64,000 nucleotides of DNA from NCBI GenBank assembly GCA_905250075.1, contig CAJNOP010000058.1:959425-1023424 (forward strand). The letters are read 5' to 3'. The position numbers and the translations under genes were made by a program. Origin of the DNA: Rotaria sp. Silwood1 (taxonomy: Eukaryota; Rotifera; Eurotatoria; Philodinida; Philodinidae). Positions 1 through 12,400 of this stretch are shown here, in pieces. The notes beneath the pieces were generated by a model. It had not been told where the DNA came from. It ran no database searches and saw only the letters and a list, made by a program, of their open reading frames with translations. The number at the start of each line of letters is the position of its first letter. Positions within the stretch are counted from its first letter, which is position 1.

Positions 1-570
1 CGCCTATAAGCAATGCCCTCATTGATGTGTGGCACTGCGACGGTGAGGGTATCTACTCACACTTCATTGCCTCTACCCTTCAACAAAATAATACGGGAAC
101 GGATAATTCGACTTTTTTACGAGGTAGAGTAATTTTCTATTTATTCACTTTCTTCTCACTTACGTTCTTATGAGATAATAGGCCAGCAACTTACAAACAT
201 ACAAGGTCTTGCAGTCTTCGATACCATTTATCCAGGTTGGTATCCTGGTCGATGCACTCACATACACGTTAAAGTACATGTCGGCGCTACTTTGACGAAC
301 ATTGATGGAGCGCTCCATGCCAAAGGTGGCCATGTTTCTCATACGGGCCAACTCTATTTCAATGACACTCTTACTGATGAGGTAGCCAAGCTTTCACCTT
401 ACATGTTACAAAAGATCCAACGAACGCGAAACAATGAAGATTTTATCTATTCAGAATTGGAAGAAGAACCGATGATTGCTCCTATTACATTTTTAACGAC
501 AGACGGTCTTCAAGGACGACTCAGAAGTGAAATTACGCTCGCAATCAATCCAAATTTCATATCGCCATGA
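1..570 (+). CDS. Intradiol ring-cleavage dioxygenase, 3' part
   Basis: Coding from base 3 to a TGA at 568-570 in two exons (to 123, and from 182); the 58-bp intron starts GTAGAG, ends AATAG, and splits a Gly codon. The 5' end lies outside the window. The first exon has the VWHCDGEGIYSHF stretch and the second has YPGWYPGR followed by HIHVKV, which carry the Tyr and His-x-His ligands that hold the non-haem Fe(III) in protocatechuate/catechol dioxygenases; GHVSHTGQLYF follows. The family opens catechol-type rings between the two hydroxyls. It is mainly bacterial and fungal, so transfer into this animal is inferred, with the intron showing it is eukaryotic DNA now. The start and any signal peptide cannot be seen. 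Confidence 0.88.
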
Positions 571-665
571 GACGGATGACCTTCACTCGAACGCTAGTTA
601 TTCTTTTTTTCTATTCAAGCAAAATAATGTCACGAGAATACATACATAATGTAGTGCTGTTAGCA

Positions 666-798
666 GGGTGTGGGTGTGACTGTGGATGTGGTGGGTGTAG
701 ATGTGTGTGTGGGTGTAAGTGTAGGTGGGTTGGGTGTAGGTGTGGATGTGGGTGTGAGATATGGGTGTGAATATATTTTCCATCCACCTCCACACCCT
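666..798. repeat. Telomere-like G-rich/C-rich inverted repeat (hairpin)
   Basis: A GTGTGGG-type tract runs to about 770, followed by a short AT spacer and a CCACCTCCACACCC arm. The G-rich arm comes first, as in every member of this family in the window. Cys/Gly/Val or His/Pro/Thr reading frames across it are artefacts of the repeat. From 799 to about 1384 I see no gene. Confidence 0.8.
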
Positions 799-1384
799 AG
801 CTCTTGCACAGACATGTACACGGCTGAGTCTAATCTTTGTGGTTATTTTTATGGAAGTTTTCTGAGATGGAGGGCCACTATGGATAAAGGTTTCAATGCC
901 TTATCGTTAGCAAGATGTATGGGCAACAGAGGAAAACCAAAAGCTACAGACGACTTGCAATATAGGCTTTAGCTTTCATGTCACGTATTGCTTTCATTTT
1001 TCTCACTATCTGTTTCAATCCTCACTTTGGCACGTGCTTCACAATATTTGAAGCAGTTCTATGGTTTAGTTTGAGTTTTGAAATTCATTAAAGACCAAAC
1101 ATCTATCTGTTCGAATCACTCATGTTCTGAACTCAACTTTTAATATTTAATGTTTGCTAGTCGTATCTATATCATCCATTACTCTGGATAAAAAACATTA
1201 ACATGTTGGATTATGTGCGTAATTTGATCAAATATTGTTTTTCTCAAACAATCCTTCCGTTTTGATCGCCCTCGACATTGTGGATTTATTAAAAAGAATT
1301 CAGCAAATAGGATCATACTAGCTATTAATTTGTGTGGAAGTTCATTACGTTGAAACACTATCGTCTTTTTCTGGAAAATCAATT

Positions 1385-2186
1385 ATGTGTCTCAAAAAAT
1401 TGCTTACAATGTCAATTATTATTTTATCAATTGTCCCAACTGCGTTGCCTATCAAATATTACTTAACATGTAAGAAATATTGAGATTTGATTTTTTTTTG
1501 ACTATTCTATTAATATTTCACCAAAATATTTTTTTATGCGGAATAATATCGAATCAAGTTCTGATATATCGCAAAACTTGCATGTCTATTTACAGAAAAA
1601 CTCTGAATTTCTCCAGTTATGACGCAGATAACGTATTTGAGCAAGTTGCTTTAGTTTTAAAGTTCTTTTTCAATGGATTTTCAAGCATTACAAATCATAT
1701 TCCCTATGATTGTGCAGCTTATTCTGCTTCTTACGAATTATGTCTACATTCTTTTTTTGTATCTCTTATAGATTGGCAATGTCGATTAGGATCAAAAATT
1801 CGGACCTGCTCAGGTAACTAACTAGTGACTTTTTGTAATTTCCAATAATCACCTATTTAGGCAACCAAAGATGTGGTAATACCTCTTACTCATGCATTGA
1901 TGTGCCACATGAAAAGGAAAACAGCACCATAGTAATAATAGTGGTTTTCACCATTCTCCCGATGATAATAGCTGTCGTTGCATCCGCTTATTATTTCTAT
2001 GTTTATCGAAGAAGACGAACAAATGCACGGATCATTCGCGAAATGCCAGTTACCATTGCTACCAGAAATCATTCACAAGCTATGTATTATATAAGTGGTC
2101 ATCCTCCCATTGTTATCAACTCTCATGTTCAAGAAGAATCTCCACCGAACTACGAACAATACGCCAACGAGACGATCGGGAAATAA
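1385..2186 (+). CDS. Single-pass membrane protein, Cys-rich ectodomain, PPxY tail
   Basis: I do not recognise this gene. The model is three exons: 1385-1469, 1559-1813 and 1861-2186. The first starts MCLKKLLTMSIIILSIV, a plausible signal peptide, before a good GTAAGA donor. The first acceptor (CAAG at 1558) has a weak pyrimidine tract and was chosen because it restores the frame; the better-looking CTATTTACAG site downstream would create a stop. The second intron is canonical. The protein has about ten Cys in the ectodomain, then a membrane helix (about STIVIIVVFTILPMIIAVVA), an arginine-rich stop-transfer (YRRRRTNAR) and a cytoplasmic tail ending near SPPNYEQY, which holds a PPxY WW-binding motif. 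This suggests a small surface receptor or adaptor. The second and third exons are surer than the first. Confidence 0.55.
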
Positions 2187-4400
2187 ACGAAAACTACGAA
2201 CCATAGTATTTGTATTCAATGAGTTACTTGATTCGATAATTTAATATGATAAAAGAGCTTTTAACAAAACTGCAAAGCATACTGAAGAGAGTAGTTCGAT
2301 GTAATGAGCAACAGACACGCATAAAAATTTTTAAATGGATTTTCATTAAATGGTCGTGTCAAGCAAAGTCGATTTACTCCTGCAGACGTTAGATATTCTA
2401 TGTTGAGACGAGGTAGGATGCGGATGTGAGTTCTAGGCTTCCTACACCTACAACTTTCGAGTCTTCCTTGGAATGGACTAGTTTCAAAGCGTTTTCCAAA
2501 ATTCCTCAACTGGTTCTCAAGTAGACTGCGACGCAGTTTCTTCATTGAAAGGGATAATTACTAAAAACAACCACATTAATATCAACTGAAATGCTGATTA
2601 TTCTCTCCCAAAAACAACATTCTAAAGTACAAATAATTCCAGTAAAAAACAACATAATCTGCTCATCAATACTTTTCGAAAAGACCTATGCTATTTCTAG
2701 ATATATGTAACTCAACGAGTTCTATCGAATTCAAGTCTTACAAACTCAATTCCATTGCTTCGTCATTTTTCCAACAAAGCAAATGATGCTTTCAGATACA
2801 TCTCGATGTCTTTGTTGTTTACAAATTTGAGTAACTGGATTTCATTGTCTTGTCATTGAATAACAATGTAGATAAGAGATAAAGGGAACAAATGCGTCCA
2901 TCTCTAGACATCCGAGCAATACATTTACACTCAAACATCATATTGTGCATATTTATTCTTGTATGTATAGACCAGTTTAATTTCAAGTGTAAGATAAAGC
3001 GACCAATACGTATAGTTGTTTATTTGTCTGTAAATGCCACTGTATTCAATCAATTCTCTTATTAGCTATTTTTATTTTCACTGTGGATCATTACATTATA
3101 TAGTAATTTCTTTAGAAGTAAATGCCAATGAATATAGATGTCTATTAGTTTTGACCAAATAACTTTTAAAAAAAGCGTGATGACAATCTTAGATTTGTTA
3201 CTGCTAATATGGGCAAGGAGAATATAAAGCTCGAGAACCTCGACTTGAAATTTAACTCCTGATCTTCTTCGAAAAATATAAAAGTTTCATAAAAATCAAG
3301 CCACTTTATGTTTAATTTCAAGATGTCATGCAAATATATTATTTCAAGTATAAATCTATATGTTGCTATCGATGTTTTTTCTTTTATGCTACAGAGAACG
3401 ATTGAAATTGAGTAACTCTTCATTGTTTGCGCTTAAATGAAACCAATAGCTACATTACATTATTACTCAATTTCATCTACGTATGAAAAGAGACTGACTC
3501 ATACACGAGTACCTTTAAAAAATTTCTCAATCTTGCTCGTGTTCTGTAGAAAGAAAAAGAAAAAACCCATGACTACATAGTTTCAAATTAATAATAGAGT
3601 AATTGCGAAATATACTACATATAAAGAGAAAATGACAACTCTTACTTTCAATTTGTTTTTGTCTTCAGTGTACGAACACATTCAGTAAGTTTTTCAATTC
3701 ATTACATTTACTCGATACTCGTTAGACGAACTCATCAAGCATTCATTTTCCTATTTTTACTGTCGTCTCTAAGATGCCGCTTATCAGTTTTGTGACTATA
3801 TCATTTTGTATATTTATCGCTATAAATGAAAAAATGACTTGATTTGAACTCATTTCAAATTGTTGACCGAGAGCACAGCAAGATATTAAAAGAAAATTCG
3901 AAGATTAATCATTTCTCATAAATGTACTATATAAAGTAAAAAGTCAATTTTTTTTTTCTTAGAATGTTTGGATACTGCTGAAAATAATTTACAAATCTAT
4001 AACTCTTTAAAAAGTGCTATCGTGAGAATCCCATTAGAATATCTGAGAAATTTCGATAGATTTCCATAGATTTTGAAACATTCGCAAAGGCATTATCAGA
4101 TATCTTACAAGTTTCTCGAGGCGACATTTAGATGCTTGTTATTTGTGTGACGATGTATTTCTATGCCAAATATATGACTGGTGTATCCTTGACTAAAATC
4201 ACAGTTTATGATACATTAACCAATGGTCTCACATTCTGATTACAATTAGCAGTAAGCAATGTTATGCATTACCCAGACCCAGGCATTTTACTAATCAATT
4301 TTTATCTTTTGAGAGCATCATTAAACAGACTGTATTAATTCCTAGAATTGCAACTTGTTGACTTGTTCATAATTATTATTTTTCTTCTTCAGATTAAGCT
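2187..4400. other. Gene-free stretch
   Basis: I see no supported gene. Short frames on both strands lack homology and splice context. A small degenerate hairpin of the TGTGGG family lies near 2413-2455 (GTAGGATGCGGATGTGAG opposite CTACACCTACAA). The rest is AT-rich sequence upstream of the PARG gene. Confidence 0.5.
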
Positions 4401-5589
4401 ATGAATAACAAGATCTCTAGAACAACTATGATGAATGAACAAAGTGATTTTGAAGAGGTTTTATCTTTAAAAAGTTTTTCAAGAAATCAACGTGCAGCAA
4501 TTGCCGAAGACACTTTGAACAAGGTCAAAGATGGATGGTACCAACCATCTAAAGGTTCTCCGATAAGTCTTGCAGAAGACATTGCATTTTCTGTGAATAA
4601 TACTGTGGTTTATACAGAATATGATCTACACAAGAGAAAGAAATTAATCTTAAATGCTGATGAAACAATGTCGACATCATTTGCAACGAATATGTCTTCG
4701 TCTTTAAAGATTGAAGTTCGTCATTGTACAACTTTACAAGCAGCTCAATCGTTAGTTGCTGAGATGGTTGAAGATTGTATTGGAGTATTAAATTTTGCAT
4801 CGGCTAAAAATCCAGGAGGAGGTTTTCAAAGAGGTTCTAATGCACAAGAAGAATCACTTGCTAGATCTTCATCACTTTATCCAACACTTATTCAAAATAG
4901 AGTTTTTACTGAATATTATGATTATAATCGACATGGTAAAAGCGGTCTCTACAGTCATCGGATTATATATTCACCAAGAGTAACTATTTTCAAAGTATGA
5001 GCAATGAAATTAAATGAGACAAATTTATTTTATTTTGTTATTCTTTTTCTTTTCACAGGATGATAACGGAAATTTATTATCTTCTCCATATCATGTTGGT
5101 ATGGTAACAGTTCCTGCTCCAAACGCTAGTGTTGTTCGTCAAACAGAACTAGTTAAAAGTACGATGATGGAACGTATTAGACGTTTATTGTATGTTTTCG
5201 AAGCGAACAAACACGATAGTCTTATATTAGGAGCATTTGGTTGTGGTGTTTTCAAAAACAATCCATTTGACGTAGCAGTTATGTTTCGACAGCATTTAGA
5301 ATCTGATGAGTTTAAGAACTCTTTTAAACGAATCATCTTTGCAGTTTTAGATGCTGACATGTATCAAGTATTCAAGGAAGTATTCACTAATACTGATTTG
5401 AGTTATATACAACATGGAATTATGAGAACATCTCTGAATGACAATAATAACAAACAGCATTTGTATAGTAATCGAAAGCAAATGTGCAACAAAAGAGCAA
5501 AACAAAGAAGACAACGAAGCAGTATCCTTAACGACGTTTATGATAAAAACTACAACGATTATTATAATCATGAAGACAAGGATGAATAA
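4401..5589 (+). CDS. Microbial-type poly(ADP-ribose) glycohydrolase (TIGR02452-like)
   Basis: Two exons, 4401-4994 and 5059-5589, give 374 residues. The 64-bp intron has GTATGA and TTTTCACAG ends and falls between codons (K|DDNG). The N-terminal part matches the helical PARG_cat lead-in of TIGR02452 proteins. The catalytic loop is visible as NPGGGFQRGSNAQEES near residues 135-150: the GGG and the QEE glutamates bind ADP-ribose and hydrolyse the ribose-ribose bond. The C-terminal macrodomain half has ILGAFGCGVFKNNP, the second nucleotide-binding loop. It would remove poly(ADP-ribose) or ADP-ribose from proteins, in nucleus or cytosol. The Asn/Lys/Arg-rich tail (from about residue 315) is extra and could localise it. 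The family is mostly bacterial and fungal, so transfer is likely. The first Met fits the family's usual N-terminus. Confidence 0.88.
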
Positions 5590-7429
5590 AAGAAAATAAT
5601 AAAAACGGATGAACTATGTAGCATAATTATCGATGTTACTTTTTCACTGCTCACATGTCACTGTCCATTGTACATACGTGTTGATTAACTTCAGTACAAA
5701 CGAGTGAAACGCTGCTATGACTATTAAGATCATTTTTTGATTTACTGAATGTATAGAGTGTAGGATGTGGGTTAAGGAACGCTTGACTCCTACACGTATA
5801 GTCTCGTTTGAGGAAATTACAATTGACATCCTGAAGAAGTAAATTTTGAAAAAAAACGTAGAATACTTTTCAAGTACAAAAATCAAAACTAAAATTTGGT
5901 TTGTTTACTGATCTGTGCATTGAACAACAAGAATTAACTATAATCAATATGGGCATTGGTGTGGATGTAAAGGATAAGAAGAGTAACACTTACACCAACA
6001 TTCCACAGTCACACCCAATGAAAGTTTTTGTAATAATATGGCAGCTCTTATACAATGACGACAAGCGATATCTTTTCATCGCATAGAAGAGCTTGTTAAG
6101 TATAGTGGTTCAATTTGAGCCAGATGATCAATTTAAGTACGTTTATCTTGAGAATAGAAGATAAATAAAGAATAGCTTTGTCTATACAATTCTGTTTATT
6201 TTGGAGAAAAACTTGATTGAATGTTGAATTGAAGCAACTGAAAAGTTGGAAATTATGCTTTAACTTGATATAAATACGTTTTTTCATTGGCAAAAAAGAT
6301 CATATGGTTGTCTTCATTTTCAGTGTGTGTTACTTGTCATTATTACTCACCATATTTACACATGCATCTTGCCACCACTTTTATGTTCACATTCGTTTGA
6401 AGTTTCTTTCATTCTCAAAGTAAAGAATAGTGCAACCAATAACAGACGTAGCACAGAAACGGAGTACAAAATATTATTTTTCTTTCTTTTTATCTGTTTC
6501 ACTATCAGATATATGCCACAGACAAAAGTAATCTTTAGGCAAAACTCATTACAGGTAAGCGCGAAAACGTGAATTTATTACTTAATTCTTTTTCTCGATA
6601 AGAATACAGAATAAAAGAATTTAACTATTTGTTTACATTAAATTTTAAAAAAAGCAGGCAGCGACGTAGGCAAGAGAGAGTCAGTGGGCAATTACCCATT
6701 GCATTTGGAGATTCGCCCATTGTAAATTTTTATTAGTAAGTTTTTGCCCATTGAAATTTTACTTTTTCAGAATTCTTTATTTATTTTTGACTCTTAGATA
6801 GTGACTCTATTTTTTTCATCCGTCTGAATCACGCACGCACTTTTTTCTTGTTCTTTCTATGAACAATTAAGAGAAGAAGAAGGAAAGAATCGCTTCTAGT
6901 ACTTTAACCAGAGTCGCCAGATGAAAAACTTAAAACTCAGAAGTTGTTTTTTTCAACATCGGAAAAAAATCAGAGTTTTTTCTCCGACATTGGGAACTGA
7001 TCAGAGAGAGTAACTTTCTGCAAACCAAGGGCTATCATGTTGATATACTTGCATAAAATGTTTCACTTTTTTTGTTTATCGACTCATATCTTATTTGCGA
7101 AAGTATTTCATACTAAAGAAAGACAACACGAACATTATATAGCTTAGAGTAAAAGATTGTAGACTGTAAGCTGAGGAGGATGTGGGTGTGAATGAATACA
7201 GAAAATGTTAGTACCCACACCCTCAGTTGAATTTTTTCAATGTAATAAGAAAGAAAAAAATCAACCAACTGAAAGGCATCCAAACAAATATCTCGCTTGA
7301 CTCTACTGTTTGAGAAGAACTATTTACATAAATGACTTTTTAAACAGTCACAAAAAATGGCTAGAGGTTAGACACTGGAGATCCTCTGATCAACAATACA
7401 ACCAGATGCACAAACTCTTATGAACTATC
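5590..7429. other. Gene-free stretch with degenerate repeats
   Basis: No gene is supported. Worn hairpins of the TGTGGG family lie at about 5757-5800 and 5952-6020 (GGGCATTGGTGTGG opposite ACACCCAATG). Around 6655-6760, phrases such as GGGCAATTACCCATTG and GCCCATTG resemble the interior of the TTAA-flanked element at 15781-15988, so this may be a decayed copy. Confidence 0.45.
7172..7226. repeat. Telomere-like hairpin, short
   Basis: TGAGGAGGATGTGGGTGTG faces GTACCCACACCCTCAG across a loop of about 20 bases. It is one of the cleanest short members of the family. Confidence 0.75.
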
Positions 7430-8308
7430 ACATGGCAAAATATACTGGGAAAGTTCTTTTCGAATTTGGAGCTGAACGAGCGCAATCAATTGGTATTCTC
7501 GCTGTCGTCACTGGTGTGATAACAACTGGTGTAAGAGCTTGAGCGCAGTTATGAATATGCTGAATTAATTATAATACAGGCGTTATGGCGGAGATTGTAG
7601 AAAGCTGAGGAGAACAGTTTATGGATTTCACAGTTATTGACAGCGATTATGACGTGCGGAGGATGGGGTGTTCAATGTGCAGCATATAAATGCCTGAGTA
7701 TGAGAACCGTTCGAGAAAGTATGATTCATCATTCACTTCATCTCTAGCCAAGCGAGTATTTCTCACCAATGAGATAACGGACTCACTGCACGAGATAGTA
7801 ATTTGGTGTGTTCCAGTTATTTGAATTGATTTTTTGTTTTCCGTGCATGTGATATGACTCCTAGATAATGCTTACATTTACAGAAAAGCAATGGCAAACG
7901 ATACCGCTGCTGCTCATATTGAAAGATGCATCAACATGTTATTCAAGAAATTGGATACATTAAACGGTCCTAAGATTCCGTATCACGCAAGGCTTAGTAT
8001 CGTTGGTTTCGCTCTTCCAACAATTGTTTATTTCGTATGTAGTGCTGACTATGTTCAATCTATCACTTTAACGCTCTGTGATGTTTTGTTTCAGTGGACA
8101 AAGAGAAGGAACAACAATAATTACAAGGCCCAAAACGACAACCTATTTCGTCTAATGGTAAGTTACTACTATACTAATCATCTGTAGATCTAACATAGTA
8201 TGTTTGAATAGGAAGGAAACTTAGTATTGACCTTACTGTTTGGGTGGCTAGTCCAAGAGAACATCGTCCTCAGAACCACACTCGCCGTATGAAATGGATT
8301 CAAGAGTG
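7430..8308 (+). pseudogene. Possible multi-exon gene or gene remnant, unidentified
   Basis: I do not recognise it. A Met-started segment at 7433 (MAKYTGKVLFEFGAERAQ) runs into a canonical GTGTAAG donor near 7531. A hydrophobic segment follows at about 7580-7740 but needs a very short intron to avoid a TGA. After a TTACATTTACAG acceptor comes a clear coding-like piece from 7884 (MANDTAAAHIERCINMLF, then KIPYHARLSIVGFALPTIVYF). It meets a plausible GTATGT intron ending TTTGTTTCAG at about 8094, and another donor GTAAGT near 8161. Two or three hydrophobic stretches suggest a small membrane protein. Either this is a real gene with several short introns or a decayed one; the splice model is uncertain. 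Confidence 0.3.
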
Positions 8309-8317
8309 ACTGTGCAT

Positions 8318-8420
8318 AGGAGTGTAGGTGTCAGTATCAATCAATACAAGGCCAACAGTGACCCCAACATCCACACCAACTCGTTTCACTCATACTGACA
8401 CTCACACACGTACACTCATT
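8318..8420. repeat. Degenerate telomere-like hairpin
   Basis: GGAGTGTAGGTGTCAG faces CATCCACACCAACTCG and CTGACACTCACAC. It is more diverged than other members. From here to 9459 I see no gene. Confidence 0.5.
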
Positions 8421-9459
8421 TTTAATATAGTAACCAAGATTTCTCAATAAAGAATAAATTAAAGCTTCAGCGAAGTTCAGACAAAAGATGGCTTGGTTTG
8501 TTACTAATATGTATGAGTTTTCATTGAGATCACCTGTAGGAAGTTCAAAACGAGAGTTACAAACAGGAATTCTCTTTGATTGTTTAGTGCTCGTCAATCT
8601 ACGTGTAGGTTTGGGTGTGAGGTATGAGCCTTCCCTTCAGTAACACTCATAACTATACCACACGCCGAATATTTAGCGAAAAGACTTGTTATTGCTTTTT
8701 GCTAAAAAGGAGTTTGAAAAATAGTTTCTTTGGAGTTTTTAGGAAACTTTTCATAATAGAAATTTTTCAAAAGCACTTCGTTGCACAATATATTTGGCAC
8801 ACTATCTGGCGCAACCAGTATCTGTTTTCGACACAAATCTATTGACTGATGTTTCTCAAAAAAAAGTCGGTTGTACTGCTAGCTTTACCGACGTATTGAT
8901 ACAAAAGATTGCTGTTTGACAATTTATACTGTTTTCTATATATTTTGATGACGACTAGTAAAATAGATTATTCGCACCTATGAATCCCTTTTTCCTTCGA
9001 AATACGATTAAACCTATGTTAAAAAAGTAATTTTATTATTTTCTGAATATGTCATTTCTCTATTATGTGTGTGACAATTTCATATATAATTGAGTTAATT
9101 TCTATCTTTCAGCTCCTTTCCTTACAGCAGAATTCGATCAGCAACTGGTTTTATATGACCTAGCGTTTTCGAAAAGATCATTCTGTTTGACTAATAGATG
9201 GATACAACAGTTGTATTCGAAGTTAGTAACCATTTGTCTGATAAAGATTGGCTCATATCTCGTGAGCAGAAAGTCATAAACATAAACACCCGCCGGATTC
9301 TCTTGATTTCACCAAAATCTTCTTATGAACGAAGCGATTTTTAAGATATTGAATAAAGTTATGCTGCCATATTATGTACTAAAAAAATGTTCTTGTAAAA
9401 AAAATCAGCAAAAGAATAATTTATTATTTTTTTTTTAACATGATAATAAACTCTAAAAT

Positions 9460-12400
9460 TCAAGATGAATCATTTGTCAAATTCAGCAAAGCAACAGGAT
9501 CAATATCTACATCACCACGCCACTGAAGAAGCAAAGCATGTTCATCATCGGCCATAGTTTGAAGAATAACTGTCATACGACGATAAATAGATGGTTGTAC
9601 AAATGCTCGAAGTTTTTCTAATAAATTAAATTTTTTCTTTGTACCTCCTTCCGATTGTTTTGTATTATCATATCTTTAAAAAAAAAGGTAAATTAAGAAA
9701 AAATAGACATTTGTTTTATTTTACCTTCGAATGATTCGATAACCTTGTTGAGTAAGTCTCTCAGCAATTACATTTTCTTGTTCCATCCATGGAAATTCCT
9801 TACTCTTTGATAATATATATTGATTAAGAAAAGAATCAATAACAAATGCAGTAAAAATACTAAAATAAATCGTTATGAAGAAAACAAAAAAAAAAAAAAC
9901 AAAACATTACTTGAGTACCACAATTACAGCACATAGATGAAAGGCAAGAAAGAAAAGACGTGCCACTTTACTGGTTACAAGAACAAAACCAGAAGCCAAT
10001 ACTTAAAATTGAGAGAAAGACAAAAATATTCAAAACATAGAAAATAATTAAATTTAAATGTTCAATATCGAACTACTCAACGTTCATTTTCTTTATATTA
10101 TAAACAAGTATAAATCTTGAGTGAAATGCTAATATGTCTTCAATACTTTCTCTTACCATGCCATTGATTTACTACAGTTAATGCGAAAAGAAGAATCAAC
10201 GATGACAAATAATCATTAAAATTATTTCGACAATATTGAGCTCTAAACATACAAAAGATATGAAATATTTGTTTTTGATAAAACCGTCTTGATATACTTT
10301 GCAAAATCTGAACCATTAAGTCGAGTATCATTACAAAATTCAGCAGATGTAGAATTTGAATCTAAATGCACTATTTTATTTTGAAATATTTCCATTCCTT
10401 GATAAAAAAAAGAAAAGTAGTTAATTGTTGATTTTTTATTTAAAATTTTTTTGTATTATTTACCAATCATTGCAAATACATAATAAGTCATCTATATCAA
10501 ATAAACGTCTTCATAAAATATAAAAAGATTTATGTTTTTTTCTTTTTTTTACTTACAAACATCACTCGAAGATAAGTTATTAATGTTGGAATAACTTTTG
10601 AAAATGTTCCAAAAATAACTTTAAATCTAATAAAATATTTCTACAATATAAAAATCAACAAATAATATTTAAATAAATTACCGTTCAACATTTCCAACAA
10701 TTTTAACAAGACGTAATACTCGAATAACTAAAATAGCATCAAGAACATCTCGATTAAGACTTACTAAAATAAAGATAAACACAAAATCAAAAAAAAACAT
10801 ATTCTTCACCTTTTTTTTAAATTTCTATTTACATGATTTAATAATAGCTGTTAGAAGACTATAAGTTGTTGATACAAAAACAATTGTAAAATCAAATATA
10901 TTCCATCGATGATGAAAATATTCTTTTACACCAATAGCATACATTTTTAATAAAGCTTCAACAATAAATAATGATAAGAAAAACCATTCTAAATCATTAT
11001 AACTTGCTGCTAAACATATAGCATTACCAACAATTAATAAATTAATTATAGCTCGAAAAAGACTAAAAAGAAGATTTCAAAAAGAAATTTTAAATAAACA
11101 GATTCTTTTTTTTTTTTCCGTTTTACTCTGTATTAACAAAATCAATAATAATTCGACTTGGTTTTGAATTATAAATTGATGGACATTGTTTTTGAAGTAT
11201 TGTTTGATCAGCACTTCGTTGTCTTAATTCAAAATTAAGATTCAATAAAAGTTCATTGAATTGTTTAACATCTATATGAATACAAAATATCTTTTAATTA
11301 ATTATTTATAAATTCATACTTAATCCATCTTCTTTATTAGTTATATTTAATGTTTTCCAATAAGCATCAATTATATGTTCTGTTATATGAGGTTTTATTG
11401 CACGCATTAAACATGTATATGTTTCATATGATATACAACGATTTGAATTATGTTTTGTTAAACGTTCAAACATAATCATCAGTGTATCTAATTGACGTTT
11501 ATGAATTAATTGTTTTTCTTCCTAGATAAATAATATATTTATATGTATAAAATATTATATTTTTTTTTTTGTTGCCTGTAAATGTTGTTTATAATTAGAA
11601 AAAATAACGGCTAAAAGTAAGTTCATAAATAAATAAAGATTGACTAATAGATAAGCCACAAAGAAGATCACATAGAGTATGCTTGAATTAAATGCTGGCA
11701 TCCTATTTATATAGAAATCTTTAGTAATTACAAAAAAAAAAGGACATGAAGTTTAAATATTATTTTTTCTACAGATATGTTTTACAAATGTCTTACGAGG
11801 GAAGGTCCCCAAGTGACGGATGCCGTTCGACTCCATATTATGCCTACAAGGTAGGTCTCTAGGAAACTAAGAAAACCCTAAAAGGATTTGTGCCCATGGC
11901 CTATCGGTGAAGAGTTATGATCGTTTTACTGAATTTTGGGCATGCAGCAAGGGATTTCCAAAAAAATCGAATTCAAGAATTTCGACCTGAAAATTTGCCC
12001 ATAAATAGGTCTAATAGTTATTAGAATTGCTTGAAAGTTTCAGCCAAAACGAATATTCCTTTCTCGAGATATTGAATGGTCAAGTAAACTCGGTTTTTGT
12101 GACCTGTCTGTAAAAACTGACTATTTTTTTGACCATTCAATATCTCGAGAAAGGAACATTCGTTCTGGCTGAAACTTTCAAGCAATTCTAATAACTATTA
12201 GACCTATTTATGGGCAAATTTTCAGGTCGAAATTCTTTAATTCGACTTTTTTTGGAAATCTCTTGTTGCATGCCCAAAATTCAGTAAAACGGTGATAACT
12301 CTTCACCGATAGGTCATGGGCATAAATCCTTTTAGGGTTTTCTTAGTCTTATAGAGACCTACATTGTAGGCATAATATGGAGTCAAACGGCGTCCGTCAA

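Noticed and set aside
2261..2545. 94-residue minus-strand frame
   Set aside because: No family features, no splice context, and it runs over a degenerate hairpin.
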